The position numbers and the translations under genes were made by a program. Source: DASZMJ01 sp035551935 (GTDB taxonomy: Bacteria; Planctomycetota; Planctomycetia; Isosphaerales; Isosphaeraceae). Taken from it: a stretch of 31,102 bases of DNA. This document shows positions 17,001 through 24,531 of this stretch, one piece after another (the first letter of the stretch is position 1; the number at the start of each line of letters is the position of its first letter). A model generated the notes under the pieces. The model was not told where the DNA came from. It saw only the letters and a program-made list of their open reading frames with translations, and did not search any database. The stretch spans positions 1-31,102 of the forward strand of contig DASZMJ010000504.1 of the NCBI GenBank assembly GCA_035551935.1, given 5' to 3'.

Positions 17001-17214
17001 GGACGTTCTGCGGCGTCTTCCAGCCGGTCTCGGGGTCGCCGGGGGCGAGCTTGACGTGCAGGCCGTCGGCCTCGCGCTTCAGGCCCTTCTTCTCGCCGTA
17101 GGTCTCGGCGTCGAACGCCGCCTGGTCGAGGGACTTGGCGTCCAGCGTGCGGGCGTATTCGGTCACGCCGCCGCCGAGCAGGGTCGTCAACAGGAGGAGC
17201 GCCACGCCTTGCAT
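14074..17214 (-). CDS. Large secreted Lys/Asp-rich protein with C-terminal NPCBM domain
   Basis: A 1046-aa exported protein. A short signal peptide (1-19) precedes an N-terminal jelly-roll-like region (about 30-270) that reads like a LamG/DUF1583-type sugar-binding fold. Then come a PPGG-type repeat (about 281-318), an Ala/Val stretch, a Pro/Lys segment, and an extreme low-complexity block of K, D, A, E and P (about 431-576) built on DDK and KPKDAKAEAK units. Ordered domains resume near 600. The end (about 895-1035) matches the NPCBM module (GKGFDRGVAVHSKCVLTYDL). GAGG lies 8 nt before the ATG. NPCBM is known as a putative carbohydrate-binding module. I infer a surface or periplasmic protein tied to cell-envelope polysaccharide. 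No catalytic residues are evident. Confidence 0.86.
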   Translation of the reverse strand: MQGVALLLLTTLLGGGVTEYARTLDAKSLDQAAFDAETYGEKKGLKREADGLHVKLAPGDPETGWKTPQNVRFGGDFTITADIAIKTLPKPAQEDGAAVGLAIAYQDINHPDLTLIRLREPTGADVYLAIDKATANPGQNPMMMMNNGMGMVMIRGGMMNPQGPGAKPPKPPRHTFPAAGATFRLELRREGNVIRYQALDAKTGQPRYLGQVMVQGPMDVAAVKLFATNRNGAEPIDVVFKNLTVHADRVNGLGTVVRTIRGSLVFGDPTGIEDGKLLIGAPSNGPPGGNPPGGTPPGGMPPGAMPPGPMPPGARAVMAAPAMAVAVAPAGGVVVAQAVVAQAAPAAAQVAVPPPVAPGSQPPKAQAPKPGTVGPAPANAKPQPQPKPPPKPEPKARVPLDEVESIHFERNPSPGGKFLGQPNVDLTMPGLSAKKDDKPNEAKDDKGKKDDKGKDKKDDKPKDDKDKKDDKARDTKDKEKADEKAKADDKPKDAKAEAKSDDKAQDKKDEAKPDEKPKDAKAEAKPEEKPKDAKEEAKAKPDDKAKDTKPADKATEKDKKDEKPKDKPDEKKKADAADDALAPPPGTAEAPKAVPKLDPKPNGIRDVHLWLFGLREAPINQVTVMCQTDGGPTSYRLDTSNSQDWPLVLKRAGNGPTADLFLEPPAKDSHQKDYAVTINYGDGQMANIQVKASGHTDAKLAFDPKAPAAARPDARVFLAGGEELFGKLDAIGDESLTMMIPWKDSLEVPLSRIVGLQLSTPDSKESAASFAKRRKERGAEDLLLARTKDGEVVSIAGVVEGSQGDRLKFRYQDRTRTLPMSVVEGLVMASRPDPPAPTSPMPSFTLPGGTVLSAEWKGVDGANWKVETPWGAKLDLPSAEVQEVRFRGGKMTFLSDLKPSKVEEAPYFGRKLPWRADAGLLGGPLKIGGKGFDRGVAVHSKCVLTYDLNGRYESFEAVVGFDDAAGGKGRVDVRVLADGKEVFVNPDLRADQEPVKLQLPVAGAQQLRLVVDFGRGEDTGDRVIWADARLYRRDSAAKPEKDADRR
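15480..15920. repeat. Degenerate short tandem repeats encoding a Lys/Asp/Ala block
   Basis: About 440 bp within the NPCBM-protein gene consist of imperfect repeats based on GTCCTT, CTTGTC and GTCGTC units, read on the coding strand as Lys-Asp-rich peptide. It is the largest simple-sequence tract of the window and is likely to vary in length between strains. Confidence 0.8.
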
Positions 17215-17251
17215 CGCCTTCGCCTCGGATCGGGTCGGGCCGTTCCGGCCG

Positions 17252-17288
17252 CGACGCCCGCGGCCGGGTCGATCGGCCGCGGGCGTCG
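17252..17288. terminator. Strong GC hairpin between two exported-protein genes
   Basis: A perfect 15-bp stem (17252-17266 with 17274-17288) encloses a 7-nt loop. It lies in the 95-nt gap between the 172-aa protein gene and the NPCBM-protein gene, both on the minus strand. No T-run follows on that strand. It may attenuate transcription or protect the mRNA end. Confidence 0.45.
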
Positions 17289-17309
17289 TATTCTCACGAG
17301 ATCCACGGA

Positions 17310-17828
17310 TTACTTCTTGTCCGCCTGGGGGTCCCCGGCCTTGGGTTTGGGGGCGGCGTCGGTCGCGGCGCCCTTCTCCTCGGCGAGGCGGCGGTAGTAG
17401 CGCTCGAGCACGGTGCGGTACTCGGGCGGGAAGCCCTCGGACATCGACTGGAGGATGCGGTCGCGCTCGCGCGCCGAGAGCTTGGCCCAGTCCTTCTGGC
17501 CGGGGCCGGGGTTGGCGAGGTTGCCCATGCCGCCGGGGCCGCTCTTGATGACCGAGTCGGCCAGCGGGCGGCTCGGGTTGGCCTTCTTGCGGCCGCCGCG
17601 GCAGGCCGCGCATTCCTTCTCGAGCTGGGCGATCAGCTCGTCGAGGTCGCGGACGATCTCCTTCTGCTTGACCTGGACCGGCTCGCCGGTGATCGTCTTG
17701 GACAGGTCGCCGGCCACGCCGGTCATCTTCGTCGAGATCCCGGACATCGGCCCCTCGGCCAGGGCCGCGCCGGCGCCGAGGCCGCAGGCCACGGCCGTCG
17801 CGGCGAGCAAGCGGGCGGGATTCCTCAT
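17310..17828 (-). CDS. Small secreted protein with a CxxC pair
   Basis: A 172-aa exported protein with no named family that I recognise. The signal peptide ends near residue 24 (ALA-EG). A helical stretch at about 45-75 contains ECAACRGG, a single CxxC motif that could be redox-active or bind metal or a cofactor. A second helical part (about 110-150, ARERDRILQSMSEGFPPEYR) has a rhythm typical of short planctomycete exported proteins. The tail is Lys/Ala/Pro-rich. A strong GGGAGGG lies 7 nt before the ATG at 17828, which fixes the start and rules out the 20-codon extension. It sits 67 nt after the coiled-coil gene and before a 15-bp hairpin, so expression may be partly separate from the gene that follows. 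Confidence 0.83.
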   Translation of the reverse strand: MRNPARLLAATAVACGLGAGAALAEGPMSGISTKMTGVAGDLSKTITGEPVQVKQKEIVRDLDELIAQLEKECAACRGGRKKANPSRPLADSVIKSGPGGMGNLANPGPGQKDWAKLSARERDRILQSMSEGFPPEYRTVLERYYRRLAEEKGAATDAAPKPKAGDPQADKK

Positions 17829-17895
17829 ACCAGAGCCCTCCCATCGGTTGGAGACGGACGGACACCCGAAACGTTCGGCAGGACACACGGTTGAT

Positions 17896-19806
17896 CTATT
17901 CGTCGACCTTCGCTGGCGGCTCGTCGTCCTCGGGGCCTTCGAACCGGTTGGCGACCTTGGAGAGCGAGTCGCGGATCTCCTCCTGGCCCTTCTCGAGCGC
18001 CTCGATCTCGCGGCGGATCTCGGGCGGCAGGGCCGCGGCGCCGGGGCGGTCCTTGTCGACCCCGGTGGTGTCGTCGTTGAGCCGGACCTGGAGCAGGCGG
18101 ATCATCTTCAGTTCCGCGATCAGGCGGTTCAGCTCGCGCTCGCGGGCGTTGGGGTCCGTCGGCAACGGGGCGCCGGGCGGCGGCGGGGTCGTCGGCGGCA
18201 GCCGGCGCATCGCCTCGAGCAGCGCGAGCAGGTCGTCCTCGATCCGCTTCTCCAGGAGGATCGTCGGCTTCGAGGCGTCGCCGTCCTTGAGCTTGCCCTG
18301 GACCTGCCGCATCTCGCGGCCGAGGACCTTCATCGCCGTCGGCAGGGCCACGCCGAACTCGGTCTCCTCGACGAGCGCCTGGAGCCGCTCGGTGCGCTCG
18401 GCCAGCTCGGACTCCTTCTGCGAGAGCCCGGCCAGGAGCACCAGCGCCGTGCGCGACTTGCGCCGGACGGCCGGGACCTGGGCCTCGGTCGATTCGCGGA
18501 TGGCCTGCTGGAGCTCGTGCATCTCGGTCAGCTCGGCGATGATCCGCGTCTGGAGCTCGGCGCGGAGCTCGGTGAGCAGGCTCTCGACCGCCTTGCCGAG
18601 CCCCTGCTGGCCCTTCGTCAGGTGCTTGAGCGCCTCGAGCTGGTCGTTGGCGGCGGGCTTGGCCTGCGACTTGTCGAGGTCGCCCTCGGCGTCCCGCATC
18701 GAGCCGCTGGAGCGGATCAGGTCCTTCTGGAGCGCGACGCCCGAGCCGCCGAGCCGAGCCGAGACCGTCGCGAGGTTGTCGGCGGCGCCGCGGTTCTTGG
18801 CCTGGTCGCGCTCGAACTTGCGGAACTCCTCGGCGGCGACGGCCTTCTCCGTCTCGCCGATCCGGTCGTTCAGCCGGTCGAGCTCCTTCTTGAAGAGGTC
18901 GAGCGCCCGCGACTCGGCGGCGACGGCCTCGCCGCCGTCGCCGCGGTCGAGGTTCGTCAGGGCGTCGCCGAGGTGCGGGTCGGCCTGGCCGAGGTGCGGC
19001 GGGTCGAGTTTGGCGAACGTCGGGTCGGCGGCGAGGTCGGCGGCCTTCTTGCGGACGGCCTCCTCGCGGTCGCGCAGCCCCTTCGACTTCGGGTCGGCCT
19101 TCGTGTCGGCGACGACCGATTCCTGCGCCTTCACGAGCTTCTGAAGCTCCGCCTTCCGGTCGCGGAGCAGGACGAGCTCGGCCTGGCGGTCGATCGCCTT
19201 CCGCGACCAGGCCAGCTCGCGGCGCTCTTCCTTGATGATCCGCTCGAGCTGCCCCATCGCCTCGCGCATCTGCCGCAACCGGGCCAGCTTCATCTGGAAG
19301 TCGAGGTCCTCGGCCAGGAGGATCTGGCGGAGGTGCTCCAGCTTCGCCAAGAGCTCGCGGGCTTCCGTCTCGGCGTTGGCGAGCTGCGCCTCGGTGAGCA
19401 GCTTCTGGGCCTCCTTCATCTGCTGGAGGATCAATTCCTCGCGCGAGAAGTTCAGGGCCAGCCGCAGCCGCGAGGCGTTCTCCGGCTCCAGCGACCGCAA
19501 CGCCTCGGAGAGCCGGAACATCCGCTCTTCCAGCTCCGTCATCTGCGCCGCGACGTTCTGTTGCGTGAAGCCGATCGTGTCGCGGTCGGTGACGTCCGAT
19601 TTCTTGGCGTCCTTGGACTTGGAATCGGGCCTTTCCTTCTCCTTGGATTTGTCCTTGTCCTTCGCTTTCGACGCGGGCTCGTCGTCGAAGACGCCGCCGG
19701 CGGCGGGTGCGGCCTTCTTCGCGTCCTGGGCGATGACGAGGGCGGCCGGCGCCAGCAGCAGGAGCCAGGCCGCGAGGCCGGCGGTCGCCTTACTTGGGAC
19801 CTTCAT
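17896..19806 (-). CDS. Secreted long coiled-coil protein
   Basis: A 636-aa exported protein. The signal peptide (1-26, AAWLLLLAPAALVIAQ) is followed by a Lys/Asp/Ser-rich linker at 48-72. Nearly all the rest is charged alpha helix with heptad patterns, for example ERMFRLSEALRSLEPENASR near 94-113 and the region 130-230. A Pro-rich break lies near 560. No enzyme motif is visible. The start overlaps the 3' end of the DUF4175-like gene by 17 nt, so the two are probably translated together and may form a membrane-anchored complex. By family habit the coiled coil would give an elongated envelope scaffold. The exact function is unknown. Confidence 0.88.
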   Translation of the reverse strand: MKVPSKATAGLAAWLLLLAPAALVIAQDAKKAAPAAGGVFDDEPASKAKDKDKSKEKERPDSKSKDAKKSDVTDRDTIGFTQQNVAAQMTELEERMFRLSEALRSLEPENASRLRLALNFSREELILQQMKEAQKLLTEAQLANAETEARELLAKLEHLRQILLAEDLDFQMKLARLRQMREAMGQLERIIKEERRELAWSRKAIDRQAELVLLRDRKAELQKLVKAQESVVADTKADPKSKGLRDREEAVRKKAADLAADPTFAKLDPPHLGQADPHLGDALTNLDRGDGGEAVAAESRALDLFKKELDRLNDRIGETEKAVAAEEFRKFERDQAKNRGAADNLATVSARLGGSGVALQKDLIRSSGSMRDAEGDLDKSQAKPAANDQLEALKHLTKGQQGLGKAVESLLTELRAELQTRIIAELTEMHELQQAIRESTEAQVPAVRRKSRTALVLLAGLSQKESELAERTERLQALVEETEFGVALPTAMKVLGREMRQVQGKLKDGDASKPTILLEKRIEDDLLALLEAMRRLPPTTPPPPGAPLPTDPNARERELNRLIAELKMIRLLQVRLNDDTTGVDKDRPGAAALPPEIRREIEALEKGQEEIRDSLSKVANRFEGPEDDEPPAKVDE

Positions 19807-22045
19807 CGAAGACCTCCTTCGTGCGCGACTCGCGCGCGTCCTCGGTCGCCTTCAGGACGTTCTTCTCCAGCCGGATCACCTCGGTGACCTGGTTGACGAC
19901 GTCGACGAAGCTCTCCCACTGCGACATCTGCTCGAGGATGCCCTTCATCTTCGCGACGACCTCGTCGTGGAGCTTGCGGGCGGTCTCGCGGTCGGCGCCG
20001 GCCTTCGGGGTCGTGCCCGAGAGCGATTGGAGCGTGCTCCGGAGCTCGTTCAACGGGCCGGACGTCAGGGCGTGGAGCGGCTCGATGACGCCTTCCTGGA
20101 GGAGCCGGTGCGACTTCGGCGAGCCGATCTGGTTGAGCTTCATCTCCTGGAGGCTGTCGGCGATCCGGCCGGCGATCGCCTCGAGCTGACGGGCGTTGGA
20201 GTGGTGGACCCGCATGACCTTCGTGAAGTCGGCCGGCGTCGGCCGGCCGGCGAAGATCGGCGTCTGCTTCTCCGCCGCCTCGAGCGCCGTGATGAACTTC
20301 GTCCGCTCGGCGCGCTGGCGGATCAGGATTTCATAGAAGAGCTCGTCGGGCGAGACGACCTGGAGCGCCAGCGCGCTCGACCTTCCCGTCTGCGTCCCCC
20401 GGGCGCACTTGTCGTCGGCCTCGGCGACGATCCGGATCAACGTCCCGACCTCGGGCGGGTCGGTCTGGAGGACCATGTCGTGCCGCACCTGGTGATCCAG
20501 GACCGGCCGGCCCTCGCCCGACGGCAACTCCAGGTCGACGACCTTGCGCGTGACCTTCGGCGCGGCCGAGCTTTCGGACGACCCCTTGCCCGGCTCCTTC
20601 GGCGCCAGCGTGCGCTCGACCTTGAGCCGCAACGCCGCCATGCCGAAGTCGTCGGTCGCGCCGATGTTCAGGGGGATCGTCGCGACCGGCGTCACGTGGC
20701 TGCCGACGCCGACGGCCCGCAAGGTCACGCGCGGCTCGCGGTCGCGGAGGAGGCCGATCGACAGGAATGCGGGCTTGGATTCGAGGCCGCTCGTGCTCGA
20801 GGTGAGCAGGACCTCGAGCGTCGTCGCCTCGCGGAGCGTCCACGAGGCGGCGAAGGTCGTGTCATCCACCCTGCGGAGGTCCGGGGCGCGGCCGGGATGG
20901 ACGTCCAGCTTCGTCCGCGTCACCGGCTCGCTGCCCACCAGGGTCAGCTCGACCTCGGTGTCGGGCAGGAACAGGAGGTTCTGGCGCGGGTCGTCGACCT
21001 TGCGGAAGCCCTTCGAGCCGGGCTCCTTGACGCGGAGCCTGATGTCGGCCAGCGTCGGCCGGTCGACGCGCTCGACGGTCAAGGGGCCGAGCCAGTCGTC
21101 GCCGCCGGTCAGGTCGACCCGCGACGAGGCCGGCGCGGCGGGCAATTCATAACGATACTTGCCCGGACCGGCCGCGATCATCTCGGCGGACCGCGTGTTG
21201 CCGTCGGCGCCGCGCTCGCGGACGCGGACGGCCTTCGGATCGATCGACTTCGGCTCGCCGCGGACCAGGAGCGGCTCGTCCCGGTCCCCGATGAACCAGC
21301 GATCCCCGCGATGCTCGACGGCCGGCAGGTCGCTGCGGACTTCCAGGACGACCCGCTCGTCCCTCGGCGCCAGCAGTCGGCCGCGGTCGTCGAGGCCGAC
21401 GACGCTGAGGTACGTCCGCTGCGGCCAGCGCTCGTTGGAGCCGAGCAGCCAGCGCGCCAGGCTCAACCGCGCCGCCTCGGGCGCGCGCCAGGCGAAGACG
21501 ACCGGGACGAGCACGCAGAGGAGCAAGGCACCGGCGTGCAACCCCGTCCGCTTCCGGTTCCAGAGCGTGCGCCAGTCCGATTCGGCGAGTGCCTCGCAGG
21601 CGTGGCGGACGGCGAGCTTGACCATCGCCGGCGAGGCGCCGGTGTTGGCATCCTCGTCGAGGAGGTCGGGGAGCTGGAGCACGTCGGCGATCCGCTGGCC
21701 GGTGCCGGGCCGGTAGCGGTCGAGCATGACGGCCAGCGAGAGCCCGTCGAGCCGCGCCGCCCGCCAGCGTCGCGCCGCGCGGACGCCGAGGAAGCCGAGC
21801 ACGCCGACCAGGCTGATCGCCAGCAGGACCAGGCGCGCGGCCAGGCCGATCCGGAACCACCAGTCGAGCAGCACGAGCACCGCGGCGGTCGCGGTGAGGA
21901 TGGCCGCCGCGTCGACCGCGTATTCGAGCCCGAGCTGGAGCGCCAGCCGGCGCCGGAGCCTCGCCAGCTCGGCGCGAAGGGCCGCCCGCCCCGATTCGAG
22001 CGATTCCAGGCTCGGCATGTCGGTCGCGATCGCCACGGCCATCAT
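19790..22045 (-). CDS. DUF4175-like membrane protein
   Basis: A 751-aa envelope protein. Two membrane segments lie at about 44-62 and 69-90 and a third at about 165-187, followed by a large domain of beta-sandwich character (about 200-560) and a helical C-terminus (about 600-751). The layout matches DUF4175-type proteins that accompany MoxR/DUF58/VWA operons in planctomycetes and some proteobacteria; I recognise this by architecture and context, not by a signature motif. AAGGA directly abuts the first of two consecutive ATG codons, so the second may be used. The gene starts 16 nt after the stop of the VWA-protein gene and overlaps the coiled-coil gene by 17 nt. Its role is unknown, probably part of the same envelope machine. 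Confidence 0.8.
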   Translation of the reverse strand: MMAVAIATDMPSLESLESGRAALRAELARLRRRLALQLGLEYAVDAAAILTATAAVLVLLDWWFRIGLAARLVLLAISLVGVLGFLGVRAARRWRAARLDGLSLAVMLDRYRPGTGQRIADVLQLPDLLDEDANTGASPAMVKLAVRHACEALAESDWRTLWNRKRTGLHAGALLLCVLVPVVFAWRAPEAARLSLARWLLGSNERWPQRTYLSVVGLDDRGRLLAPRDERVVLEVRSDLPAVEHRGDRWFIGDRDEPLLVRGEPKSIDPKAVRVRERGADGNTRSAEMIAAGPGKYRYELPAAPASSRVDLTGGDDWLGPLTVERVDRPTLADIRLRVKEPGSKGFRKVDDPRQNLLFLPDTEVELTLVGSEPVTRTKLDVHPGRAPDLRRVDDTTFAASWTLREATTLEVLLTSSTSGLESKPAFLSIGLLRDREPRVTLRAVGVGSHVTPVATIPLNIGATDDFGMAALRLKVERTLAPKEPGKGSSESSAAPKVTRKVVDLELPSGEGRPVLDHQVRHDMVLQTDPPEVGTLIRIVAEADDKCARGTQTGRSSALALQVVSPDELFYEILIRQRAERTKFITALEAAEKQTPIFAGRPTPADFTKVMRVHHSNARQLEAIAGRIADSLQEMKLNQIGSPKSHRLLQEGVIEPLHALTSGPLNELRSTLQSLSGTTPKAGADRETARKLHDEVVAKMKGILEQMSQWESFVDVVNQVTEVIRLEKNVLKATEDARESRTKEVFDEGPK

Positions 22046-22061
22046 TCCTTATTTGTGAACA

Positions 22062-24506
22062 TCAGACCAGGCGGAACACCTTCCTGAGGATCCACTCGGC
22101 CGTCAGGCTCAGCATGATTGTGACATAGAACAGCGGCGCGTCCCAGAGTTCCTCGCGCGTTTCGAGGGTCCGCGAGACCTCCCGCATCGGGATCGACTCG
22201 TCGAGCTTGTCGACTTGCGGCAGCTCGAAGACGCGCCCGGCCGTCAATCGGGCGAGCTCGGCCAGGAGGGGCCGGTTGAGCGAGGGCTCGTCGACCTCGC
22301 GCCTCGGCGGCTCGACGCGGAACGTGGTCGTCGAGGCCCGGACGCCGATGCCGGCGTCGGCGGCCGTCGCGGCGACGACTCGGAGCGAATACGCGCCGGC
22401 CTGCTGGGCGGGGAAGCTCGCCGTGAGCAACGCCGGGTCCTCGGCCGAATTCTCGAACCGGAGCGGCTCGGCCGGCTGGCCGGCGATCTCGAGCTCGGCG
22501 GTCAACTCGGGCGCCTCGGCCAGTGCGGCGGGGTCGGTGTAGCGGATGCCGATCGAGACGCGCTCGCCGACGCGAAAGACGCTCTTGGCGAGCTGGACCG
22601 TGAACGGGAACCGGCCGCCGAGCGCCTTGTTGCGGCCGACGCGGTCGATCAGGCGGGCCCAGAAGCCGTCGAAGTAGTCTTCCGAGAGGTAGCGCCAGCG
22701 ATACGTGCTGTCGAAGCCGATGAAGACCGTCCGGCCGGGTCCGTAGAGCTGCGAGGCGAGCAGGACCTGCCGGCCATACTGGTTCTGGAGCCTCGGGTCG
22801 CCGTGCCGGGCCAGGACCGTCGCGCCGGGTCGGGCGCGGGTGACCGGGAAGCTCCAGTACATGCCGGGGAGGCTGGTCAGGATCGAGCGGTTGCGGATCG
22901 GGTCGGGGTGGAACTCGAAGATCGGGTCGCCGCGCCCCTCGGCGGTGAGGTCGAGCGCGTACGTGTTCTGCGAGCTGAGTCGCACTTGCGCGTCCGTGCG
23001 GAACAGGCCCGGCTCGCGGACGACGGGCAGGATGCGCGTCCAGTCGCCGCCGGCGCCGGAGGGAGCATTGTCGAAGAGTTGTTGCGAGTAGAGCTCACCC
23101 GCGACGAAGATCAGGCCGCCCCCCTCCTGGCCGACGAACTTGGTGAGCATCTCGGGCCAATCGGGGCCGAGGGCGGCCATGTCGGGGTCGACGAGCAGGA
23201 GGGCGTCGAACCGCTTCAACTCGTTGAGGTCGCCGGGGGGGCGGAGGATCGGCCGGTCGCCGGGCTGGCGGAAGCCGGGGTCGGCGTGCTGGTACCACGC
23301 GGCGAACTCGACGTGCTGGTCGCGCATCAAGGCGTTGCGGAGGAACTGGACCTCCGGCGACGGCGCCCCGGCGACCATCAGGACCCGGATCTGCTGGCGG
23401 ACGACCCGGACGGTGGTCGAGGCCACGTTGTCCTCGCGGGTCAGCTCCGGGCCGGCGTCGTCGATCCGGGCTCGGAACTCGTACTGGCCGATCACGCGGG
23501 GGGTGATCCGGAAGGTGGAGCGCTTCAGGAGGCCGTCCTCGCCGAGCACGATCCGCTGATTGCCGACGGGCTCCCAGGCCCCTTCGTTCATGCGCTGTTC
23601 GAGCGTGAGCGTCGCCTCGGCGTCGCGGAGGCCGCGGGCCTCGACGACGACGGAGAGGTTCATCGGGTCGCGGACGAAGACGACGGGGCTGGCCTCGACC
23701 TCGGCGACCCGGATGTTCCTCGGGCCCTCCTCGGCCCCGGCCGCGACGGCGAAGATCGGCGCCCCCTGCCGCGCCGCCGCCTCGCCGGCGCGGAGCGGGT
23801 CCTCGCCCGTGTTCGAGCGGCCGTCGGTCGCGAGCACGATCCCGGCGATCGGCTGGCCCCGGTGCGCCGCCAGGGCCCCTTGCAACGCGTCGCCGAGCGG
23901 CGAGACCTGCCGGCCGGGCTTGATGGCGTCGAGCGACTTCGAGGACCCCGTCCCTCCCGGCCCCGGCCGCGTGGCCGAGCCGAGGTCATAGATGTAGACG
24001 TCCCGACCCTTCGCCAGCGCCTCGAGGTTCGGCCGCAAGGCCGTCTTGACCAGATCGAGGCGGGGCGTCTCGCGGAGCCGATCGACCGGCGACCGGCCCT
24101 TCTCCGTGTTCAGCTTGAGCGAGGTCGCCAGCGCCGCGGCCTTCGAGCTGTCGGTGTAGGGGTCGGAGAACTTCATGCTCTCGGAGTCGTCGAGCACGAT
24201 CAGGAGCCGCGACTTCAAGGTCTCGCGCCGACTCGTGACGATCACCGGCTCGAGCATCATCGCCGCGACGGCGAGCAACGTCAGCACGCGGAGCGCGACG
24301 AGCAAGAGCCGCCGGTCCTGCGGCAGGTCGCGGCGTTCGCGCTTCGGGAGCCACCAGAGCAAGGCGATCAACGCCAATGCCGCCGCGATCGCGGCCAGGG
24401 CCCAGGGCCCGCGCGGCAGGGCGGCCAGCTCGAGCCGCGCGTCGCCTTGCAGGACGCCGCCGGAGTTGCGATCGAGGCCCAGGAGGACTTGCCAGAAGCG
24501 GTTCAT
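22062..24506 (-). CDS. VWA-domain membrane protein with glutamine-amidotransferase-like fold
   Basis: An 814-aa membrane protein. Two N-terminal membrane helices (33-53, 66-84) lead into a von Willebrand A domain with a MIDAS motif DDSES (Asp106, Ser108, Ser110). A beta-sandwich part follows. Then comes a class I amidotransferase-like domain at about 385-610, including LLLVDPDMAALGPDWPEMLT and GGGLIFVAGE. The C-terminus has a last hydrophobic segment. Such proteins are usual in MoxR/BatA-type operons, where the amidotransferase fold is normally inactive. ATG at 24506 was preferred over the in-frame TTG at 24524; neither has a clear Shine-Dalgarno. It lies 25 nt after the BatA-like gene. The cellular role is not established. 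Confidence 0.87.
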   Translation of the reverse strand: MNRFWQVLLGLDRNSGGVLQGDARLELAALPRGPWALAAIAAALALIALLWWLPKRERRDLPQDRRLLLVALRVLTLLAVAAMMLEPVIVTSRRETLKSRLLIVLDDSESMKFSDPYTDSSKAAALATSLKLNTEKGRSPVDRLRETPRLDLVKTALRPNLEALAKGRDVYIYDLGSATRPGPGGTGSSKSLDAIKPGRQVSPLGDALQGALAAHRGQPIAGIVLATDGRSNTGEDPLRAGEAAARQGAPIFAVAAGAEEGPRNIRVAEVEASPVVFVRDPMNLSVVVEARGLRDAEATLTLEQRMNEGAWEPVGNQRIVLGEDGLLKRSTFRITPRVIGQYEFRARIDDAGPELTREDNVASTTVRVVRQQIRVLMVAGAPSPEVQFLRNALMRDQHVEFAAWYQHADPGFRQPGDRPILRPPGDLNELKRFDALLLVDPDMAALGPDWPEMLTKFVGQEGGGLIFVAGELYSQQLFDNAPSGAGGDWTRILPVVREPGLFRTDAQVRLSSQNTYALDLTAEGRGDPIFEFHPDPIRNRSILTSLPGMYWSFPVTRARPGATVLARHGDPRLQNQYGRQVLLASQLYGPGRTVFIGFDSTYRWRYLSEDYFDGFWARLIDRVGRNKALGGRFPFTVQLAKSVFRVGERVSIGIRYTDPAALAEAPELTAELEIAGQPAEPLRFENSAEDPALLTASFPAQQAGAYSLRVVAATAADAGIGVRASTTTFRVEPPRREVDEPSLNRPLLAELARLTAGRVFELPQVDKLDESIPMREVSRTLETREELWDAPLFYVTIMLSLTAEWILRKVFRLV

Positions 24507-24531
24507 GGGAATCGGGCGATCCAAAGGAGGT

